34,043 nt of DNA from Acidimicrobiales bacterium (GTDB lineage: Bacteria > Actinomycetota > Acidimicrobiia > Acidimicrobiales > CAIXPF01), in contig JADLEF010000284.1 in assembly GCA_020846295.1 (NCBI GenBank), forward strand, positions 1-34,043, in the 5' to 3' direction. A program made the translations under genes and the position numbers. Of the stretch, positions 16,832 through 26,506 are shown in pieces; the first letter of the stretch is position 1, and each line of letters starts with the position of its first letter. The notes under the pieces are model-generated. The model saw nothing but the letters and a program-made list of their open reading frames with translations. It was not told the origin of the DNA and made no database searches.

Positions 16832-17296
16832 TCAGCGGCCGGTGTGGCCCCAGCCCGATTCGCCCCGGTCGCTGTCCTCGAGCTCGTCCACCTCGACGAA
16901 GCGCACCGCGACGAAACCCATCACCACCAGCTGCGCCACCCGGTCGCCTCGCTGCACCGTGTACGCCTGTGCCGGGTCGGTGTTGATCAGCAGCACCTGC
17001 AGTTCGCCCCGGTAGCCGGCGTCGATCAGCCCCGGCGTGTTGAGGCAGGTCACGCCGTGGTGGCGGGCCAGGCCGCTGCGGGGCAGGATCAGCCCGCAGC
17101 ACCCGAACGGGATCGCCACCGCCAACCCGGTGCCCACGATGCCGCGGCCCCCGCCGGAGGCCAGCTCCAGGTCGTGCGCGGCGAGCAGGTCGAGGCCGGC
17201 GTCACCGTGGCGGGCCGGTCGGGGCAGCGGCAGCGCCGGGTCGAGGCGCCGCACGTGCAGCTCGAGCGCCGCGGTCGGTTCAGGGGGGACGGCCAC
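16832..17296 (-). CDS. dut: deoxyuridine 5'-triphosphate nucleotidohydrolase (dUTPase)
   Basis: The 154-residue trimeric-type dUTPase has all five motifs in order: HGDAGLDLLA, PRSGLA, NTPGLIDAGYRGEL, GDRVAQLVV and, at the C-terminus, RGESGWGHTG (usually RGxGGFGSTG, so the P-loop-like motif V is slightly altered). It converts dUTP to dUMP and pyrophosphate, limiting uracil in DNA. The GTG start lies 4 nt after the stop of the secreted protease gene, so dut appears to be the distal gene of that transcript, an unusual partner for a housekeeping enzyme. No separate leaderless -10 is evident. Confidence 0.95.
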   Translation of the reverse strand: MAVPPEPTAALELHVRRLDPALPLPRPARHGDAGLDLLAAHDLELASGGGRGIVGTGLAVAIPFGCCGLILPRSGLARHHGVTCLNTPGLIDAGYRGELQVLLINTDPAQAYTVQRGDRVAQLVVMGFVAVRFVEVDELEDSDRGESGWGHTGR

Positions 17297-17300
17297 CCCG

Positions 17301-19514
17301 TCAGGTTCGCACGTACCCGGTGACGTCCACCACCAGATGGGTCGCCGAGGTGGACCACAGGCACACGTTGCCCGAGCCGTCCAGCTTCGCCATCACCGCA
17401 TTGGGCACCGACTGCGAGGCCACGAAGTTCAGGTTCGACGCGTACGGCACCACGCCGCACGGGTAGACCACGGCGTACCCGGCGGCTGCGGGCTCGGTCA
17501 CCGTGACGTTGAGGATCACCGAATCGACGCCGCCGGCCGGCACCCCGGCCCGTCCGGCGACCGGCACGATGAGCGGGCTCTGCCCCGCCACCCGGACCTG
17601 GTTGTCGCGGGTGTCGACCAGACGGGAGGGCGGCACCGTCTTGACCGTCCCCGTCCCCGAGTCGGCCACCCAGCCGTTCAGATCGACGACGAGGTGGGCG
17701 GCGAGCTCACTGTAGAGGCACACCTGCCCCGACGGATCGAGCTGCACCATGACCGAGTTCGGCACGTCGCGACCGCGCACCGGGTTGAGCGAGGAGGCCA
17801 GCGGCCGGGACGCGTTGCACGGCCAGACGGTCACGAAGCCGTTGGCGTCGGCGTCGGTCGAGGTGATGTTCAGCACCGCCGCCTTCGCGCCGGCCGGCGC
17901 GGCCCCGGGCCCGGTGACCTGCACCACCGCGGTGCCGCCGTTCGGCAACTTGGCGTTGGGGGCGACCCGGCTGTCGAACACCCGGACCGGCGCCGCCGAG
18001 CGCACCGCCCGCTTGGAGGCGCCGTCGGCGCCGAGCCAGCCGGTGACGTCGACGATGAGCGTGGTCTCCGCCGCCGCCCGGAAGCACACGTCGCCGTTGC
18101 GGTCCACCTTCGCCACCACCAGGTTGGCCACCGTCTGACCCGGCTCGAAGTTGACGTTCGAGGTGCCGTTCCAGCCGTCGAGGCAGGGGTACACCGCGAC
18201 GAACCCACCGCCTTGGCCCTCCACCGTGACGTTGAGCACGACGCCGGCGACCCCACCGGCGGGCAGGCCGGCCACGCCGTTCGCCCCGGTGATCGGCCGA
18301 CGGGTGACGAACCCGGTGGGCAGCGTCGGGATGGGCAGGTACACACCCTGGCTAGCCGGCTCGAAGAGGGTCGGCGGGATGAACGACACGCCCTGCCCGA
18401 AGCGGGAGTCGATGATGCGGGTGGGCACCAGGGGGTTGAAGCTCTCGCCGTACCGGCCGTTCTGGGCCTGTCCGGTGACGGCGCCGACCCAGGCGGCGAG
18501 CCAGGTGGAGCGCACCCCCACGTAGGCGCTGCCGACCGCGCAGTTCCCGGCCCCGCCGAAGATCACGCCGACCACCCACCAGGTGCCGTCCTCATCGCGC
18601 GAGAACACCGGCCCTCCCGAGTCGCCCTTGCAGGTCGCCGCGGTGGGGCTCGAGTAACACATGTTCGGCGCCGCGCTGTAGTACTGGCGCCAGGTGACCT
18701 CACAGTAGGTGGTCGTCCCCACCGTCATCTGCGCTTCCCGCAGCGACGTCGGGATGGTGCTGCTCGAACCGCTCTCGACCCCCCAGCCGGCGACCCAGAT
18801 CGTCGAGCCGGCCTGCGACAGCGACTCGTCCACCGCCAGCGGCAGCGGCGTCGCACCCACCGGGGCGGTGGTCAGGTGCAGCAGGGCGTAGTCGTCGAGC
18901 GAGGGGTGGTTGGCGAGGTTCGCCTCACCATTGCGCCAGGTGCCGTTGGGATCGCGGTAGCCGGGCACGTCGTCGGACGAGGTGCGGATCAGGTAGTCGT
19001 CGTTGAGCCGGATCTCGCTGACCGCGTAAGGCGTGCCGGTCGCGTTGGAGCCGACGTAGACCGTGTAGAACCCGGGCGTGTTGAGGCGCCGGGTCGGCGT
19101 GTTCGGGTTGTCGAACTGCACTGCGCAGTGCGCCGCGGTCAGCACCCACTGCGGTGCGACGAGCGAGCCGCTGCAGCTGAACTGCCCGGCCGGATCGGTG
19201 TAGAGGACGAGCGCCACCGAGCCGGCCGGCACGTTGGAGGCGGCCTGCCCACCGACGATCTGCGGCTCGAACGACGGCGCCGGGGACGGGTCCGTCGGGC
19301 GGGCCGGGGCGGCCGACCAGGCGGCCTCGACCTCGTCCGGATCGGGGGCGGGGACGGCGGGCCCGCCGGGGGCGGCAGCGAGCGTGTCGTCCAGGGGGGC
19401 GGGTGCGCTGACCTGGGCCGCGGCGGTGACCGGGGCGACGAAGGTGCACACCGACACCGCGCTGGCCAGACCCACGAGCGCAGCCAGGACGCGGCGGCGG
19501 AGACGGTGGTTCAC
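17301..19514 (-). CDS. secreted trypsin-like serine protease with three C-terminal beta-rich repeats
   Basis: The 737-residue protein starts at GTG 19514 with GAGG 8 nt upstream. It has a signal peptide (RLRRR then LAALVGLASAVSVCTFVAPVTAAA), an Asp/Pro/Ala-rich propeptide, and a trypsin domain beginning at IVGGQ (86-90). The triad is His129 (LTAAHC), Asp208 (DDYALLHL) and Ser299 (CKGDSGGP), so it should be active. Residues about 364-737 hold three copies of a module running from a start like TRIIDSR through VLNVTV and a Cys-containing centre to VVDVTGW. The module is common on actinobacterial exported proteins, and its ligand is unknown. There is no sorting signal or C-terminal transmembrane segment, so the protein is probably released or held by the repeats. 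dut follows by 4 nt. Confidence 0.93.
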   Translation of the reverse strand: MNHRLRRRVLAALVGLASAVSVCTFVAPVTAAAQVSAPAPLDDTLAAAPGGPAVPAPDPDEVEAAWSAAPARPTDPSPAPSFEPQIVGGQAASNVPAGSVALVLYTDPAGQFSCSGSLVAPQWVLTAAHCAVQFDNPNTPTRRLNTPGFYTVYVGSNATGTPYAVSEIRLNDDYLIRTSSDDVPGYRDPNGTWRNGEANLANHPSLDDYALLHLTTAPVGATPLPLAVDESLSQAGSTIWVAGWGVESGSSSTIPTSLREAQMTVGTTTYCEVTWRQYYSAAPNMCYSSPTAATCKGDSGGPVFSRDEDGTWWVVGVIFGGAGNCAVGSAYVGVRSTWLAAWVGAVTGQAQNGRYGESFNPLVPTRIIDSRFGQGVSFIPPTLFEPASQGVYLPIPTLPTGFVTRRPITGANGVAGLPAGGVAGVVLNVTVEGQGGGFVAVYPCLDGWNGTSNVNFEPGQTVANLVVAKVDRNGDVCFRAAAETTLIVDVTGWLGADGASKRAVRSAAPVRVFDSRVAPNAKLPNGGTAVVQVTGPGAAPAGAKAAVLNITSTDADANGFVTVWPCNASRPLASSLNPVRGRDVPNSVMVQLDPSGQVCLYSELAAHLVVDLNGWVADSGTGTVKTVPPSRLVDTRDNQVRVAGQSPLIVPVAGRAGVPAGGVDSVILNVTVTEPAAAGYAVVYPCGVVPYASNLNFVASQSVPNAVMAKLDGSGNVCLWSTSATHLVVDVTGYVRT
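17304..18425 (-). repeat. three tandem ~110-130-residue modules encoded in the protease gene
   Basis: Copies lie at 18425-18027, 17990-17667 and 17633-17304 (minus strand). Each opens with an arginine-aspartate motif (RIIDSR, RVFDSR, RLVDTR), has an A/G-V-V-LN-V/I-T strand, a Cys centre (VYPC, VWPC, VYPC), a G-x-VC strand, and closes with VDVTGW, VDLNGW or VDVTGY. Copies are diverged, so duplication was not recent. Confidence 0.8.
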
Positions 19515-19629
19515 GTGGAGTGCCTCGCGGCATGTGGGGACGGCAGGCGCCCGTTGGCTGGAAGATGCGTCATGGGTCACAGCTCGACGCAACGCGGCGC
19601 CGACAACGAGAGAACGGCCGGACACCAAG

Positions 19630-19635
19630 TAGGGT
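19630..19635 (+). promoter_or_regulatory. candidate -10 (TAGGGT) for typA
   Basis: TAGGGT lies 36 nt before the typA ATG, which would give a leader of about 30 nt. No good -35 or Shine-Dalgarno is visible, so this is a weak call. Confidence 0.3.
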
Positions 19636-19671
19636 TGCACGGCCCCGTTTTCTCACGTACCCGGCGAGCAT

Positions 19672-21528
<1,857 letters not shown>

Positions 21529-21545
21529 GTTCCGGAGCCCGTCGA

Positions 21546-21551
21546 TAGCCT
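21546..21551 (+). promoter_or_regulatory. -10 element TAGCCT for the DedA gene
   Basis: TAGCCT is followed by 7 nt and ATG 21559, so the transcript can start at the start codon. It sits in the 30-nt gap after typA. Confidence 0.5.
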
Positions 21552-21558
21552 GCATCGC

Positions 21559-22191
21559 ATGTCGTTGCTTCTGGCTGTCGGCGGGATCCTGGATCCCGAG
21601 CGGCTCATCGCCACCTTCGGGACGATCGGGCTGTTCCTGATCATCTTCGCCGAGTCGGGCCTGCTCATCGGCTTCTTCCTGCCCGGTGACTCGCTGCTGT
21701 TCACCGCCGGCCTGCTGTCCTCGCAGGACAAGCTGCCCAACATCGCGCTGCTGGTGCTGGGCTGCGTGATCGCCGCCATCAGCGGCGACCAGGCCGGCTA
21801 CGTGTTCGGGCGGCGGGTCGGCCCGGCGCTGTTCCGTCGTCCGGATTCCCGGCTGTTCAAGCAGGCCAACGTCGAGAAGGCCCGGGCCTACTTCGAGGAG
21901 CACGGCTCCAAGACCATCGTGCTGGCCAGGTTCGTGCCGATCGTGCGCACCTTCGCCCCGATCGTCGCGGGTGTGAGCCACATGCCCTACCGGACCTTCG
22001 TGATGTTCAACGTGGTCGGGGGCGTGCTGTGGGCGGCCGGGGTCACCACGCTGGGCTATGTCCTGGGCGCGACGGTACCCAGCAGCGACAAGTACCTGCT
22101 CCCGGCGGTGGGCGTGATCATCGTCGTCTCACTGATCCCCGTCGCGCTCGAGATCCGCAAGGCCCGCCGCGAGGCCGCCGAGCTCCGCTGA
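21559..22191 (+). CDS. DedA family (SNARE-associated) membrane protein
   Basis: The 210-residue membrane protein has the DedA signature: FAESGLLIGFFLPGDSLLFTAGLL (Glu and the PGD loop form one re-entrant region) and, in the second half, RFVPIVRTFAPIVAGVSHMPYRTF. About five hydrophobic segments follow, and the C-terminus is basic. Characterised DedA proteins act in membrane homeostasis, some as undecaprenyl-phosphate or phospholipid flippases; which applies here cannot be told. It is probably leaderless and separate from typA. Hairpins at 22224-22238 and 22409-22425 could end its transcript. Confidence 0.93.
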   Translation: MSLLLAVGGILDPERLIATFGTIGLFLIIFAESGLLIGFFLPGDSLLFTAGLLSSQDKLPNIALLVLGCVIAAISGDQAGYVFGRRVGPALFRRPDSRLFKQANVEKARAYFEEHGSKTIVLARFVPIVRTFAPIVAGVSHMPYRTFVMFNVVGGVLWAAGVTTLGYVLGATVPSSDKYLLPAVGVIIVVSLIPVALEIRKARREAAELR

Positions 22192-22223
22192 CCGGGAAGG
22201 GGCTCGGACGGCTGGTCCCGGGG

Positions 22224-22238
22224 CGTTCGGGGCGAACG
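22224..22238. terminator. small hairpin downstream of dedA
   Basis: CGTTCG-GGG-CGAACG is a perfect 6-bp stem 32 nt after the dedA stop. There is no U-tract. The surrounding 278-nt gap (22192-22469) is GC-rich, shows no supported gene, and contains a repeated GGCGCTCGC word. Confidence 0.3.
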
Positions 22239-22408
22239 ATGGCGCTCGCTCTGGGGTTTCGGATGCTTGTTGGTCGGCTCCCTGTCGGTCGCCGACGTGC
22301 AGGCGGCTCGCTGGCGCTCGCGGCGCCCGCCTGGCGCCGCCACGGGTGTTGAGCAGCACCGCTCCCCAGGTCTCCGTGCGGCGCCGGCGCCGGCCGTCAT
22401 CCCGCCGG

Positions 22409-22425
22409 GGCCCCCTCGTGGGGCC
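22409..22425. terminator. hairpin between convergent dedA and synthase-epimerase genes
   Basis: GGCCCC-CTCGT-GGGGCC forms a 6-bp stem about 45 nt beyond the minus-strand stop at 22470. It could act on either strand, but lacks a U-tract. Confidence 0.35.
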
Positions 22426-22469
22426 TGGTCAGGCGGAGCCGGGCCTGGTTGGGTGGGGCGCCGGGGGTG

Positions 22470-25400
22470 TCAGGCGAAGTTGGTGCGGACGATGTCGGGT
22501 GGGTTGCCGCCGGCGGAGCGGCCCCGGTTGCGCACACGGCGGACCGCCTCGAGCAGGAGGCCGGCCACCAGGAAGGCAAAGCCGAAGACGCCGAACCAGT
22601 GCAGCCCCGGCGGGGCCAGGGTGCGGACCTCGATGTCGGCGCCCCGCACGATCTGTTCGCTGCCCTTGTACGGCACCGGTGCGCTCACCGTGCTCTCCGA
22701 CAGCGCGGCCGTGGACAGCCGATCCACCCGCACCCCGATCTCGAGGGCGTTGATGCGGACCCGCTTGATGCTCACCGGCTCCGGGCTGCGCACCGCGATG
22801 CCCACACCGACCTGGCTGATGGCGCCGCCCTCCACCGAAGCCGGCGACCGCAGGTCGATCCCGATCAGCCCGCCGGTGACGTCGACCTCGACCACCTGCG
22901 ACGCCGGGGCGTCCACCGAGATGCCGATCTTCTCGGAGTTGCGGACCAGCGCACCCTCGATGCGGGTCGCGCTCGCGCCACCGTAGAGCTGGATGCCGGT
23001 GACGTTGCTGTCGACCGTGTTGCCCTCGATGATGTTGCCGGTCGACCGCTCCCCGTTGATCCGGATGCCCACCCGGTTCTCGCGGACCTCGTTGTTGATG
23101 ATCTCGTTGCGTCGGGAGTTCAGGACCACGATCCCGTCGATGGCGTTGTTGGCGGCCACGTTGCCCTCGATGACGACATCGAAGGAGTCGCTGTCGATCA
23201 CGAAGCCGTTCCCGCCGTTGCCGACCGAACGGTTGTCCCGGAAGGTGGTGGCCGACACCTCCTTGGACACGATCGCCCCGTGGCTGCCGTTGTTCTCGAA
23301 CAGGTTGCCGCGGAAGGTCAGGTTGTGCGATCGATCGTGGGGGTCCACGCCGTAGAACACGTTGTCCTTGAACGAGTTATCGATGAACGTGAGGTTCGCC
23401 GCCTCGTAGGAGTACATCCCGAAGAAGTTGTTCGAGAACGTCGAGTCGGTGATGGTGCCGTTGGTGCCACCGGTGCGCCACGACACGCCGTAGGCCGAGG
23501 ACCGGTCCGAGCCGAGGAAGCTGAAGAACGAGTCGGTGATGTCGAGCGTCGAGCCGTCCTCGTAGAGCACGAACGGCCGACCGTCGCCGTAGTTCGTGTC
23601 GGCTTCGGCTGCGGTGCGTGACTGCGAGGTGACCCGCACGCCGTCGAAGCGGGCAACCGCCTTGCGGCCCCCGATGAACACGTGCGGGTTGTCGACGAGG
23701 TGCACCTCGGTCACCGGTTCGTTCACGGTCAGCGTCGTGTTCTCGGTCTGGATGATCGCGGCGCGGACCTCGATCACACCGGGCTTCGGCTCGCTGACGA
23801 GATCGGGCCGGTCGAGCACCCGAGCCAGCTCCTCGAGCCGGTACACGCCGCCCGCCGGCCAGGCGATGCTGCTCTCCTTCGCACCGTCGCGGATGCGGAT
23901 CTGGCCCACCCCGAGCGCGACGGCGCGGAAGTCGGCCGGGAAGGCGCACTTGGTCTGCAGCAGCCGGAACGGCGAGTAGGGCGAGAGCGTCCGGCTGGTC
24001 CCGGTCCCGGTGTAGAGCGGGTTGTCCTCGCTGCGCTCCGGCGGGTCGTCGGGCTTCTTGCAGGCCACCGTGCCCGCCGGCGTGCCGGAACCGGCGACCT
24101 TGGCCGTGGTGGTGGTCTGCTGGCCCGACACCGCGCCCCCCGAGGCAGCGGGTGCGCCGGCCGGCGCGGTCTTGGCCGCTGGTGCCGGTGCGCTCGCGGT
24201 GGTCGAACTGGGCGTCGTCGCCTGCATGGCGATCGGGGCGAAGGGCTTCGTCGTCGGCCCGCGCAACGCCTGCTGGGCCTGGGCGAACCCGGCGCCGCCG
24301 ACGACCAGCGCGCTCACCGCGCCGACCACGCCGACGGCGATCCAGCGGCGGCGGGCGGTGCCGGCCAGCGGCGCAGGCCGCGAGGTGCCCGGCACCACGC
24401 GGGTGATCTTGCCGTCGACCACCTCCACGTCACGGGTCAGCCACCGTTGGCGACGGATCGACAGCAAGGCCACGATCTTCATGCCGGCCACCACGAAGGT
24501 GACCAGGATGAACGCCGGCAGCAGCAGCACGTCGAGCGGGCGGCGCTGCAGGTGGGGCAGGTACTTGATGCCGCGGCTCACCAACCACCACAGCGCGAGG
24601 AACCCGGCGATGGCGAAGTGACGGGTGACCAGCGCGAAGATCATGAACACCGGCGCCACCAGCAGCGTGAAGCTCGACACCGCCTTGTCCAACATGGAGA
24701 AGGCCAGCCACTTGTGGCGGAACACCCACCGCTCACGCAGGGCCCGCAGGTCCGAACGCCAGGTGTTGCGCGCCCAGCGCAGGCGCTGGCGGAAGAACGT
24801 GCGGGCGCCACGGGGGAAGGTGGACCACACCCGGGCGTTCTGCTGCATCCACGTCTTGTAGCCCTTGCGCAGCGTGAGCATCGTCAGGCGCTTGTCCTCG
24901 CCGGAGTTGCACGGCACGCCCATGAACGTCTCGGTCATGAAGTCGTGGCTGATCTCGAGCAGCAGCGAGCGGCGGTAGACCGCGGTGCGGCCCGACAGGC
25001 AGGAGACCGCCTGGCCCCACTGGGTCTGGCCGGCCACCTCGTCGAGGTAGCGCGAGTCCAGGTAGAAGTCGTTGATCCGCTGCCACAGCGTCTCGGGGTT
25101 GAGCACGTTCTGCCGGGTGCCGACCCCACCGACCTCGGGGTCCACGAACGGCTCCACCACCCGGGCGGCCACGTCGTCCGCCCAGATGGTGTCGCTGTCG
25201 ACCAGCGCCACGATCTCCGTCTTGGCCGCCTCCCACCCACGGCGCAGCGCGTCGCGCTTGCCGGGCACGTCGGTCACGATCAAGGTGACCGGCGACCTCA
25301 TCGAGAGCTGCTTGGCGATCTCGATGCAGGTCGTGTCGGTCGTGTCGACGACGCAGATGACCTCCTGCACCCCTCGGTTGGCCAGCCACGAGGCGACCGC

Positions 25401-25574
25401 GGCGCGGAAGATCTCCGGATCCTCCTGGTACACCGGGGTCACCACGGTGATCGGCTCGTAGTGGCCCTCGGGGTACGGACGGTACAGCACCGCCGGCACC
25501 CGTCGGATCAACCAACTCGACCAGCGGATGAGGCCGAGGATGCCGATGGGGATGACAAACAGAAGGGCTCGCAC
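22470..25574 (-). CDS. polysaccharide synthase (GT2) fused to an AlgG-like C5-epimerase beta-helix
   Basis: The 1034-residue protein starts with a membrane segment (1-22), then a processive GT2 domain: TPVYQE (46), DSD (126-128), GEDKR (225-229) and QRLRW (263-267), the signature set of hyaluronan/alginate/cellulose-type synthases. Hydrophobic helices follow at about 300-335, 350-372 and 411-430, then a Thr/Ala/Pro linker (440-500), a right-handed parallel beta-helix (about 600-960) rich in G-N-x-F and N-N repeats, and a C-terminal membrane helix (992-1010). The beta-helix carries YGVDPHDRS (741-749), the catalytic signature of AlgG mannuronan C5-epimerases, followed by HGAIVSKEV. In AlgG the last motif is SREV, so the carboxylate-neutralising Arg is Lys771 here. 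GTG 25574 has GGAGG 8 nt upstream, overlapping the stop of the dehydrogenase gene. The polymer is probably a uronate; its sugar is not proven. Confidence 0.88.
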   Translation of the reverse strand: MRALLFVIPIGILGLIRWSSWLIRRVPAVLYRPYPEGHYEPITVVTPVYQEDPEIFRAAVASWLANRGVQEVICVVDTTDTTCIEIAKQLSMRSPVTLIVTDVPGKRDALRRGWEAAKTEIVALVDSDTIWADDVAARVVEPFVDPEVGGVGTRQNVLNPETLWQRINDFYLDSRYLDEVAGQTQWGQAVSCLSGRTAVYRRSLLLEISHDFMTETFMGVPCNSGEDKRLTMLTLRKGYKTWMQQNARVWSTFPRGARTFFRQRLRWARNTWRSDLRALRERWVFRHKWLAFSMLDKAVSSFTLLVAPVFMIFALVTRHFAIAGFLALWWLVSRGIKYLPHLQRRPLDVLLLPAFILVTFVVAGMKIVALLSIRRQRWLTRDVEVVDGKITRVVPGTSRPAPLAGTARRRWIAVGVVGAVSALVVGGAGFAQAQQALRGPTTKPFAPIAMQATTPSSTTASAPAPAAKTAPAGAPAASGGAVSGQQTTTTAKVAGSGTPAGTVACKKPDDPPERSEDNPLYTGTGTSRTLSPYSPFRLLQTKCAFPADFRAVALGVGQIRIRDGAKESSIAWPAGGVYRLEELARVLDRPDLVSEPKPGVIEVRAAIIQTENTTLTVNEPVTEVHLVDNPHVFIGGRKAVARFDGVRVTSQSRTAAEADTNYGDGRPFVLYEDGSTLDITDSFFSFLGSDRSSAYGVSWRTGGTNGTITDSTFSNNFFGMYSYEAANLTFIDNSFKDNVFYGVDPHDRSHNLTFRGNLFENNGSHGAIVSKEVSATTFRDNRSVGNGGNGFVIDSDSFDVVIEGNVAANNAIDGIVVLNSRRNEIINNEVRENRVGIRINGERSTGNIIEGNTVDSNVTGIQLYGGASATRIEGALVRNSEKIGISVDAPASQVVEVDVTGGLIGIDLRSPASVEGGAISQVGVGIAVRSPEPVSIKRVRINALEIGVRVDRLSTAALSESTVSAPVPYKGSEQIVRGADIEVRTLAPPGLHWFGVFGFAFLVAGLLLEAVRRVRNRGRSAGGNPPDIVRTNFA

Positions 25575-25579
25575 CCTGG

Positions 25580-26506
25580 CTACCTCCGGGGGACCCCGGC
25601 CGGACCCGGTTCGGGCCCGATCGGCGTACGCAGATCGATCGTCGGTTGGTCGGCCTCACGGGCGAGCCGGTCGTTCACCGCTCGCGTCGCTGCAGCCATG
25701 GGTGCTGCGAGTCCCAGCTCCCGGGCGAAACCCAGGAACCCGCTCACATCTTTCGGCAGGCACGCCCCTCCGTAGGGGCGGCCGCCACGAATACCGTACG
25801 CCGGATTCCACGACGCCTCCGCGGATTGCGCCACTGTGGCCGCGATCCGCTCGGCGTCGAGGCCGAGGTGCGACGCCATCGACCACACCTCGTTGAAGAA
25901 GCTGATCTTGGTGGCGTTGAACACGTTGTGCACCAGCTTCACGAACTCGGCCTCGGCCGGATCGGCGAAGACCTGCAGCGACCCGCCGAAGGGTCGGTAC
26001 AGCTCGGCAAGGCGCTCCCGGGTGCGCTTCGAGCGCGACGCCACGACCGTCATCCAGGGGGCCAGGAAGTCCTCGAGGGCGCACTCGGCCCGCAGGAACT
26101 CCGGGTTGGAGGCCAGCGCGAACCCCTCCCCCGCCTTCAGGGACGAGCGCTGCTCCACGATGGGCTGCAGCGTGCCCTCCAGCGTGCCGGGGGCGACCGT
26201 GCAGCGCAGCACCACGGTCGTGAGGTCCTCCGCACCGCGCAGCGCCTCACCCACCGAGGCGGCCGCACCGCGCACCGCCGACAGGTCGTACCCGCCATCG
26301 GGGGTGGACGGCGTGGGGACGCTGAGCATCACCGTCGCCGCCGGGCCGCTCAGATCAAGTTCGGTCGAGGCGGCCGCGCCCTCGCCGCGCAGTGCGTCGA
26401 CACGACGGACATCGGTGTCCACGAACGCCACCGCATGGCCGCGGCGGGCGAATCCCTTGCCGGTCGCTGTACCGACGACGCCGGCACCGACGATCACGAT
26501 TCGCAC
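25580..26506 (-). CDS. UDP-glucose/GDP-mannose dehydrogenase family protein lacking the C-terminal domain
   Basis: The 308-residue protein has the NAD-binding domain (VIVGAGVVGTATGKGFARRGH, Asp30-Thr-Asp), VPTPSTPDGGYDLS, NPEFLRAECALEDF, the central helix VKLVHNVFNATKISFFNE (Lys190, Asn194) and the catalytic Cys249 in GGACLPKDV. CLPKDV is closer to GDP-mannose dehydrogenase AlgD than to typical UDP-glucose dehydrogenase. The family oxidises an NDP-hexose at C6 to the uronate in two NAD-dependent steps. Members are usually 430-450 residues; here the protein ends soon after the central domain with a Pro-rich tail, so the C-terminal nucleotide-binding domain is absent, and only 5 nt separate it from the synthase gene, leaving no remnant. 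GTG 26506 follows AAGGAG. The context implies it supplies uronate precursor to the synthase. Confidence 0.87.
   Translation of the reverse strand: MRIVIVGAGVVGTATGKGFARRGHAVAFVDTDVRRVDALRGEGAAASTELDLSGPAATVMLSVPTPSTPDGGYDLSAVRGAAASVGEALRGAEDLTTVVLRCTVAPGTLEGTLQPIVEQRSSLKAGEGFALASNPEFLRAECALEDFLAPWMTVVASRSKRTRERLAELYRPFGGSLQVFADPAEAEFVKLVHNVFNATKISFFNEVWSMASHLGLDAERIAATVAQSAEASWNPAYGIRGGRPYGGACLPKDVSGFLGFARELGLAAPMAAATRAVNDRLAREADQPTIDLRTPIGPEPGPAGVPRR

Noticed and set aside
22192-22469. Possible short gene between dedA and the synthase-epimerase gene
   Set aside because: Frames here lack a Shine-Dalgarno or TANNNT box and show no conserved sequence; hairpins suggest a terminator region.
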